DNA of 64,000 nucleotides from Mortierella sp. BCC40632 (Eukaryota; Mortierellomycota; Mortierellomycetes; Mortierellales; Mortierellaceae), in contig WAEK01000003.1 in the NCBI GenBank assembly GCA_011634665.1, positions 1,184,001-1,248,000 of the forward strand, written 5' to 3'. The position numbers were made by a program, and so were the translations under genes. Shown piece after piece: positions 59,301 through 64,000 of this stretch. Position 1 is the first letter of the stretch, and every line of letters starts with the position of its first letter. A model generated the notes under the pieces. That model worked only from the letters and a program-made list of their open reading frames with translations, was not told the origin of the DNA and searched no databases.

Positions 59301-60045
59301 AAAAGTGAAGAGGATAAGGTGAAGGGTGTGTCGCCATGACTGCTGCTGCTGCTGCTGTGGCAGGGGTTGTGGTGGCGGTGGTCGGCACCGTCGAAGTCAT
59401 CAATCCCGAGGAATAAAAATTGTTTGTTGGCCGGCTTTCGTCGTTGTAGGGTCCGGGTTTTGGGCACAGTCGGTCGCCTTCCCTAGGCCCAGTCGCTGTG
59501 GCAAGTGGACCTATGACAGCAGGCGGGGAGATTTGGTGGCCTCCGCGCGGATCGACAGATCGTAAGCTGGGCCTCGACCCTGACCGCGGCTGGTGGTAAT
59601 ATTGTGGACACTCACTTGTCAGATCCAATAAGAACCGCTCTCTGAATCTGGGGCTCGATTTGACAGACGACGGTGAGGATGAGAGCGATGATGCCGGTGT
59701 GATGGAGGCTGAGGATACGGATGTAGATGTAGATGCAGAAATGGATGCTGCTGTTGTTGCTGTTGTTGTTGAGGAGGTTGATGAGGCTGAAGATGAGGAT
59801 GCGGACGAGAGTGATGATGAAGCAGAAAGCGGTGAGGAGGATGAAGAGGACGAGGATGCTTGAAGACAGGGGGTAGAAGAGGCCATGGTCACCGAGGTGG
59901 GCAGCTCAGGCAGAGAATACGTCGCGAGTAAGGGTGAGGAAGCTGTAGCAGCCTCGAGGATTCTCGGGAGTTGATCCAGGGCGTGTGCGAGGTCCTGTCG
60001 ATTGCGCCGGGTGGGCAAATGGCCAAAGTATGGGTTGCGCGACAT
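56314..60045 (-). CDS. 1243-aa Ser/Thr/Pro-rich protein with a Cys-rich patch, unknown function
   Basis: One uninterrupted ORF; the first in-frame ATG is at 60045 (MSRNPYFGHLPTRRNRQDL). Most of the length is low-complexity Ser, Thr, Pro and Gly and probably disordered, with many SP/TP sites. A compact, better-conserved-looking patch at ~250-350 has AMTFLIEVLQSLQREP, CDCDLVKGCSCGEDG, SPCYVCGEWFLDRREL and RHQVAESRVRKWLELVYRPPL: six cysteines in a CxC-CxC-CxxC arrangement followed by a helix. Zinc binding is possible, but I do not recognise a named domain. A second stretch, WTFHDIEFEARLKSRSR, also looks ordered. The C terminus has VSWKSLHRLVSKMSNSKG. Codon bias supports coding: 3.7 kb without a stop is not chance. 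Possibly regulatory or nuclear; that is a guess. Confidence 0.75.
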   Translation of the reverse strand: MSRNPYFGHLPTRRNRQDLAHALDQLPRILEAATASSPLLATYSLPELPTSVTMASSTPCLQASSSSSSSSPLSASSSLSSASSSSASSTSSTTTATTAASISASTSTSVSSASITPASSLSSSPSSVKSSPRFRERFLLDLTSECPQYYHQPRSGSRPSLRSVDPRGGHQISPPAVIGPLATATGPREGDRLCPKPGPYNDESRPTNNFYSSGLMTSTVPTTATTTPATAAAAAVMATHPSPYPLHFSTKARAMTFLIEVLQSLQREPCDCDLVKGCSCGEDGIEDHEGRSPCYVCGEWFLDRRELGDPSSSGQSRAWHEQGSLRHQVAESRVRKWLELVYRPPLTPATTPEQETIRQFGSGVSSIPVGVVPTTAGRIPLKSIVTSPPTTSSAVFCSSPVSPRSPGQDWNCPSMEKPLGKNSCVKQNGPHLPECPGGGVMWGEGCSRGFQDPRRMETTAVVERQWTFHDIEFEARLKSRSRQSSSSSLPPWSSWSSSPSASPLPSPAHLYSYPQQPSPSGYSPAMEQQQPRKRSGSSPLFSPRMRPGQDVVSPIVASGPASTRQSMVGGSQGMMPLSPPAQREMSYGGSSSSTMSGGCALVATGPNSRVDPDSLRTTLHVTDQDGPSPWSSSPSSHAAYGVRARSSSLSPIAYHSSNESRETSISYASVSPGMEETTESGQWSSRSSSSSSSRVRARTTSAMTPAMMGLVSSNGCIAIPQEILDPNYKSPTFRIKNWSPPTTSGLSSSTTTITANAKTSSSSLTAAPMGSSQQDSLESSGHGSNGSHGANSVEPLPFRFNFTSQRFHAAVQASLDKSRTTTTSKNRGVDMEPPLQNSMAVDPTPPANSSINNKTRGLDVQKSAACPELRLPKNEDPVLPLTLVVHKDNKAIEDKECSSTIQLQDSCVTTPVATPAAAITAEEKVECRIKSELSTIAKDEKLLRVQSPCPNTLSVSSKKPPVVEVKEPQTTLVSKESTRVEEILRPVSSDVLTKEPLLAKPSSRDTMGIPAVPKSTRPTTTTATSRSTESLSSTSSSPSFSKGDIQKSAPVSPLPQPTTTTDSTLGPLSPPRPSTRLPVTTSPTMTSAISSASSPLYKALSCSALESATTTTTRSTTGTPVSIHSLFLSVPGTKTVPSSPQVQTGLGSPRSLLWESNPSGPGTETSLTGLGLELGTSLSTTLGGNGMGTGVGGPSGASNASVMSRVSWKSLHRLVSKMSNSKGSESKMPAVLSRPSIMQLEAS

Positions 60046-62903
60046 GGCGATTTGAGGTAGTGTTAAAAGTAAGTGTTGGCAAAGGAGGCGAGGGAGGGAG
60101 AGGATGGGTAACTTTCCTTCTTGTGGATGACAGTCGCCGGGATAGTGGGAAATGAACAAGCAGAACGAGCAGACGATGGCCACCCTGAATATTTTCTTTC
60201 TTTTTCTCTCTTTTTCGGCTTTCTACGATGTTCTTTTATTCTAGAAACAAGAAGGGGGTCGGTCAAGGCAAAAGGGATAAAAGTAGGGATAGAGGCAAGG
60301 ACGGAAAAGTGGTGAACAAGAGAAAGAAGATAAAAAGAGACGATGAGTCCTAACGTCTGTGGTGCATGCAAACAGTCTGGAGGCGTAGGGTACCGGCGAG
60401 GACGAGGGGGTCGAGTGAGAGAGATGGAGACCACTGTTGTCGATTTGCTCAAAGGATACGCATACACTGCGCGGGAGAGGGTGAGAAGGAGGAGTCACAG
60501 GCCAACGCGGCCCTCGCCTCGAACCAGGGTGCTTCTGGATCGTGCCCATTACTAGATCAATGCCGCGGCAGGGAGGACAAAGTGGTCCTTGGCGGGAGTC
60601 GATAGGTCGAGCATGGGCATGACGAGAGTGAAGACAGAAAGAGAGAGCGGGAACAAGCGAGCGAACAAGAGAGCAGAGAACGAGCAGGACGGAGAGGAAA
60701 AGGAGAAGGGCGGGAGAGGACAAGGGATGACTGCCCAAAAGGCCAAGGACAGCATATGCTGAAGACCGTTATCGTAAGCCTGTGGTTCTGACTGGGATTA
60801 CGGTGTGTCCGCATTATAGCCACAGTGTGCAGCTTATCGCGCAGAGAAGGATGGATGAAGAGAAAAAGGACACTGAGGAGACAAGCAGATATGCGGAAAT
60901 GAGAAAAGAGAGGATGGAGCGAGCAAGATGGGATAAAGGCGTGCACAAAAAGTGAAGAGCTTGCAGGAAGGGGGGAAGCAAGAGTAGGTGGATAGAGTAC
61001 TCACGCGTGCGTGCACACGGGTAGAGAAAAAGAGATGACAGTGTGGATGAGCACGGAGACGCGGGTTGGTGCAGCCTGTGGCCAATAATTGCTCGGGAAC
61101 AAGGTCTGAGTGGATGAAGGGGGGGGAATGGAAACCTCCTTCATCCAATGCAGTGAGGAGGGAGATGCCCATGTATCCTTACCACAGAAGGAGGTGGTGG
61201 GTGAATGGGGGGGAAAGAGCGGGGCCGCTAATGCAGGCGATGGCACGGCAAGTTCAAAGAGTCCTGAGCAAGAGTAGCCGTCCTCGTCCGTCTTCTCTTG
61301 CAGTCCATAAATCGCCAGCGAATGCAGACGAGAGGAAAGAAGAGAACACAAGCAAGCTCTGCCCAGAACGGCGTTATCCGTCGGTTTGGTCGGTTTGGTC
61401 GGTCGGTTTGGTCGATCGGTCAGTCGGTCAAGAAAGAAGTGCAGGTGATAGCACGTATATATTCGGTATTTTGGGACAAAAAAGTGTTTGTTAGGCGAAC
61501 AGCAGACTAGCGCGCTTGCAAGCTGAAACTCGGAACCGAGGAAAGGTGTACAGCAGTCAGGCCCACACACTTGTCCTCACTCCAGGACATCTGGTTGGCC
61601 TAGCTGACTCTCCTCGCGCACCCCTCGACTGGTGGAGGAGAAAGAGGAAGACAGGCGAATCTCTTGTTTGGAGACAGGAGAGCGCCCGAGATTCGAGTCG
61701 AGGACAGACAGAGCTGCCCGCCCAGCGGAGCTGGCTTGAATCCGGATGCGGACTTCGGCCTCGTTGTTTCTTGTGATCCAGGCCAGGCGAGCAAAAAAGG
61801 GCCTTCCCTTGCGTCAACCCGTTCCCTTTCCTCTCCCTCTCCTTCTCTTTCTATCGTCTCACTGCTACCCTGAGCCTCCTTTCTTTCCTTCCTCTCTTGG
61901 GATGAGATCGGATGGCATGCGATCGAACCTTGGCCCCCTTTCGTCTGTGCTATCCTCTACGTCAATCAACAAAGTCAGACTACCTTTGATCGTTAACGAC
62001 AACACGGCTCCTTTTAGAGGGGAGCCAGGAAAGACGAAGACGGCCTCCTTGGCAGGGGCACCGTCATATGGGGCACGATCTAGATCAGCACAGAGCCAGT
62101 GCTGAATGAACTGTCGAGGATTGCATATCCACTGATCAGTCACCATCAAAGTCCATGGGCTCTTTTCGGAAACTGGTGGTCAATGCGTACGAACAAGTCT
62201 CTTGTGCCTGAATCTCGTCCAACTACCCCTTTCTGATGACAGGGGTTCGTTTACAAGAATGATAACTTTGTGCTGACGTAGGCGAGCTAGCAAACAAAAA
62301 AAAAAAAAAAAAAAAGAGGGTTCATTTTTGGAAATTGGCTACTGCATTGGATCAGCAGGAGGCATCAAACCCTCCTTTCCCGCCTTGCACAAATAAACAA
62401 CCGTTCCTAATAGATACCTCGCTGCTTATGTGGCCGTTGGACAAATTCTATTAGCCCATGACATATGCACAAACACACACATGTTCACGCTCACCCCCAT
62501 TCCCTCAGCGAGATCGATTACCAGGAGAATTAAAGGGAATTAAAGCTTCAAGTGGATCTCATTTAAGGTTCGCATTTCAAGAAGGGGGTTATGCTATCTG
62601 CATGCCACCCTCATTGCTCGGACTAAATTCAGTTCGCTCCGCGGCCTCCTTCATTCACTTGCTTGAAGGCCAAAGGAAGAGCGACTGACCATGGCCATTA
62701 ATCTCATCTTTTTTTTTTTTCTTTTTGTATCGTATATTTTATTATTATCGTCAACATCAGGAGTTTTCTTAGTTTTCTATGGTATATATCGCTTAGGAAA
62801 GGTTATGAGAAGAGTATCCTGCCTCTCCCCAAGGGTGCGAACCATTTCTTTTTCTTATTTTTTGTTTGTTTTTTTTTTGCTCAGTCAAGTTTAGCTAATA
62901 TTC
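60046..62903. other. 2.9 kb intergenic region
   Basis: 5' side of the 1243-aa gene and 3' side of the secreted-protein gene. Holds four copies of a GGTCGGTTTGGTC-like direct repeat at ~61381-61425, a 21-nt poly(A) at 62297-62316 and AG-rich tracts. ORFs of 60-190 aa overlap on both strands without domains. Confidence 0.5.
61378..61428. repeat. short direct repeats, CGGTTTGGT/CGGTCGGT type
   Basis: CGGTTTGGT occurs at ~61382, ~61391 and ~61405, with CGGTCGGT and CGATCGGTCAGTCGGTC between and after. A small degenerate array; it could be a binding-site cluster or slippage product. Confidence 0.7.
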
Positions 62904-63581
62904 TTAAGGCTTGGCGGCAATGCTACCAGCCTTCTCGAAGGCCTTAGCGATCTGCTGGCGCATCTCGAGGCTGCACTTGCCCAACACCTCACCGAGACCC
63001 TTCTCCTCGACAGCGTCGAACAAATCCTGGTAGCGGTCATAGCCCTTGATCATAGGGTAGAAGCAATCGCAAATAACCGAGACAGCACCACCCGAAAGCT
63101 TGTTGATCACAGTCTTGACGGCCTTGACAATCCAGTTATCCTTCTCGCACCAGGAACCAGAGTTCTTGAGCTGGTTGAAGATACCGTCACCAAAGCGACC
63201 CTGGAAGATCAACTGGATGTTGCGCCAGTAGCTCACAAAGTAGTTCTTGATGTCCGAGAAAATGTCCATCTGTCTCATGATTCCGTTGCTGGGGCGTGGC
63301 TGGCGACGACGGGCAGCAGTGTTGCCGCTGCGATAAGCGTTCTCGCGTTGCATGAGCTTGTTGATAAAGGCATGTTCGAACATGCGCTCAATGTCCTCGG
63401 GCTGATGTTTGCAAAAGATTTCGGAACCGGGAGGGCAGTCCTTGACTTGGATCTTCTTGGCCTTGGGTTTAGGCTTGGACTTGACCTTGTTGTTGGTGTT
63501 GTTGTCAGCGGGGCTGGCGGCGCTAACGAGCGCGAGGAAGCACGCAAGAAGCGCGAAGCAGTGAAGGAGAGTGAACTTCAT
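62904..63581 (-). CDS. small secreted protein with conserved cysteines
   Basis: Single exon, ATG at 63581, 225 aa. The N terminus MKFTLLHCFALLACFLALVSAA is a textbook signal peptide (basic n-region, ~16 hydrophobic residues, A-x-A-like cleavage near residue 22). After it comes a Lys/Pro-rich linker, then a helical domain with cysteines in the contexts DCPPGSEIFC, WCEKDNW, VICDCFYP and KCSLEM, at least six in the mature part, suitable for disulfides. No transmembrane segment or catalytic motif seen. Codon use is strongly GC-ending (GCC, CTC, AAG), unlike the F-box genes, which suggests high expression; a TATA box lies 136 bp upstream. I recognise no named family. It could be an effector-like or wall-associated protein. 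Confidence 0.85.
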   Translation of the reverse strand: MKFTLLHCFALLACFLALVSAASPADNNTNNKVKSKPKPKAKKIQVKDCPPGSEIFCKHQPEDIERMFEHAFINKLMQRENAYRSGNTAARRRQPRPSNGIMRQMDIFSDIKNYFVSYWRNIQLIFQGRFGDGIFNQLKNSGSWCEKDNWIVKAVKTVINKLSGGAVSVICDCFYPMIKGYDRYQDLFDAVEEKGLGEVLGKCSLEMRQQIAKAFEKAGSIAAKP

Positions 63582-63716
63582 ATTGTAAAGAGGGGTGGGG
63601 AGGTGATTGTGAGAGAGAGGGGAAGGAGCAGAGGAGGAGCAGAGAGGAGCAGTAGGGGAAGGAAGGTGAGAAGCGAAGCTAATGAAGAACCAGAGTTGAG
63701 GGGATTCAGGGTGCAT

Positions 63717-63722
63717 TTTATA
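63717..63722 (-). promoter_or_regulatory. TATA box of the secreted-protein gene
   Basis: CTATAAAATG on the minus strand, about 136 bp upstream of the ATG at 63581, leaving ~30 bp to a likely transcription start and ~100 bp of leader. The leader ends in a CT-rich stretch immediately before CAATATG. Confidence 0.6.
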
Positions 63723-64000
63723 GGTCGAGGAAAGAAGGGAGAGTAGGGGGGAGACTCTGTCCCTGGCATGCTCGAATCCAGAGTCCGCAGGTGACTTTGG
63801 TTTCCCTGCAGGCGGACCAGCAACCACTTACAATACCCTCAATTTCTCTCGCCTCTAGTAGGCTCTCAGGCACAGTGGGGTGGCCAGGCTCCAGACTGTC
63901 TCTCTGACGGTCCTTCGGTACGGACCCGAGATACTATCACCCAGTCACCATCGAGGAAAGGAGGGGACAGTTTTGTCACTTGTACGCCCTTGCAGGTACG
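63723..64000. other. right edge, nothing assigned
   Basis: Further upstream of the secreted-protein gene. No ORF with protein character, no RNA gene recognised. Confidence 0.5.

Noticed and set aside
60046..60183. N-terminal extension of the 1243-aa ORF
   Set aside because: The extended frame would start at GTG; the first ATG is at 60045 and fungal nuclear genes use ATG.
61001..62149. Several ORFs of 90-190 aa on both strands
   Set aside because: Mutually overlapping, no domains, compositions follow local base bias.

Overview
The window is nuclear DNA from a filamentous fungus. The genes are rich in introns, which are mostly 50-170 nt with GTAAGT/GTATG-type donors and TAG/CAG acceptors. Intergenic DNA is full of poly(A)/poly(T) runs and (CT)n microsatellites. 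I infer an early-diverging lineage, probably Mortierellomycota, from the large F-box/LRR-like family with the LPNECLL signature, the intron density and the eukaryotic UPF0014 permease. That placement comes from recall and no search was run. I see no rRNA, tRNA, CRISPR array or transposase.

Layout, left to right. 0.1-2.4 kb is low-complexity spacer. 2.4-5.7 kb holds a five-exon PIF1-family DNA helicase (minus). 6.1-28.8 kb is a head-to-tail tandem array, all on the minus strand, of one F-box/LRR-like family with a unit of about 3.5 kb: five intact copies, two clear pseudogenes and one further relic. Each intact gene is best modelled with three exons. The first is only 37 or 43 nt long and carries the start codon; the F-box lies in exon 2 and a conserved C-terminal region in exon 3. 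29.3-31.9 kb is an IML2/TTC39-type TPR protein (minus). 35.05-37.3 kb is a ten-exon UPF0014 (FetB/STAR2/ALS3-like) membrane permease (plus). 38.4 kb holds a small possible gene. 41.1-43.5 kb is a PCH2/TRIP13 AAA+ ATPase (plus), convergent with an ankyrin-plus-dilute-domain protein at 44.1-48.1 kb (minus). A 4.8 kb purine/pyrimidine-rich spacer follows. Then come a Nudix hydrolase (52.9-54.3 kb, plus), an AIM18/AIM46 chalcone-isomerase-like mitochondrial protein (54.6-56.0 kb, plus), a 1243-aa low-complexity protein with a Cys-rich patch (56.3-60.0 kb, minus) and a small secreted protein (62.9-63.6 kb, minus).

The housekeeping genes form no pathway and sit together as fungal genes usually do. 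The region that stands out is the F-box array. It is recent, locally recombining and mosaic: three independent characters (mini-exon length, a ~26-residue insertion, the type of intron-2 end) are shuffled among copies in combinations that no single tree explains. Two neighbouring copies share nearly identical ~0.95 kb and ~0.5 kb blocks around a divergent core. This looks like a birth-and-death family diversified by gene conversion, with the F-box as the probable link to SCF ubiquitin ligases and the variable LRR-like body as the probable recognition part. That role is inference.

Exon joins below were worked out by hand from splice motifs, phase and family conservation, and were checked for total length divisible by three. 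No alignment or database search was available.
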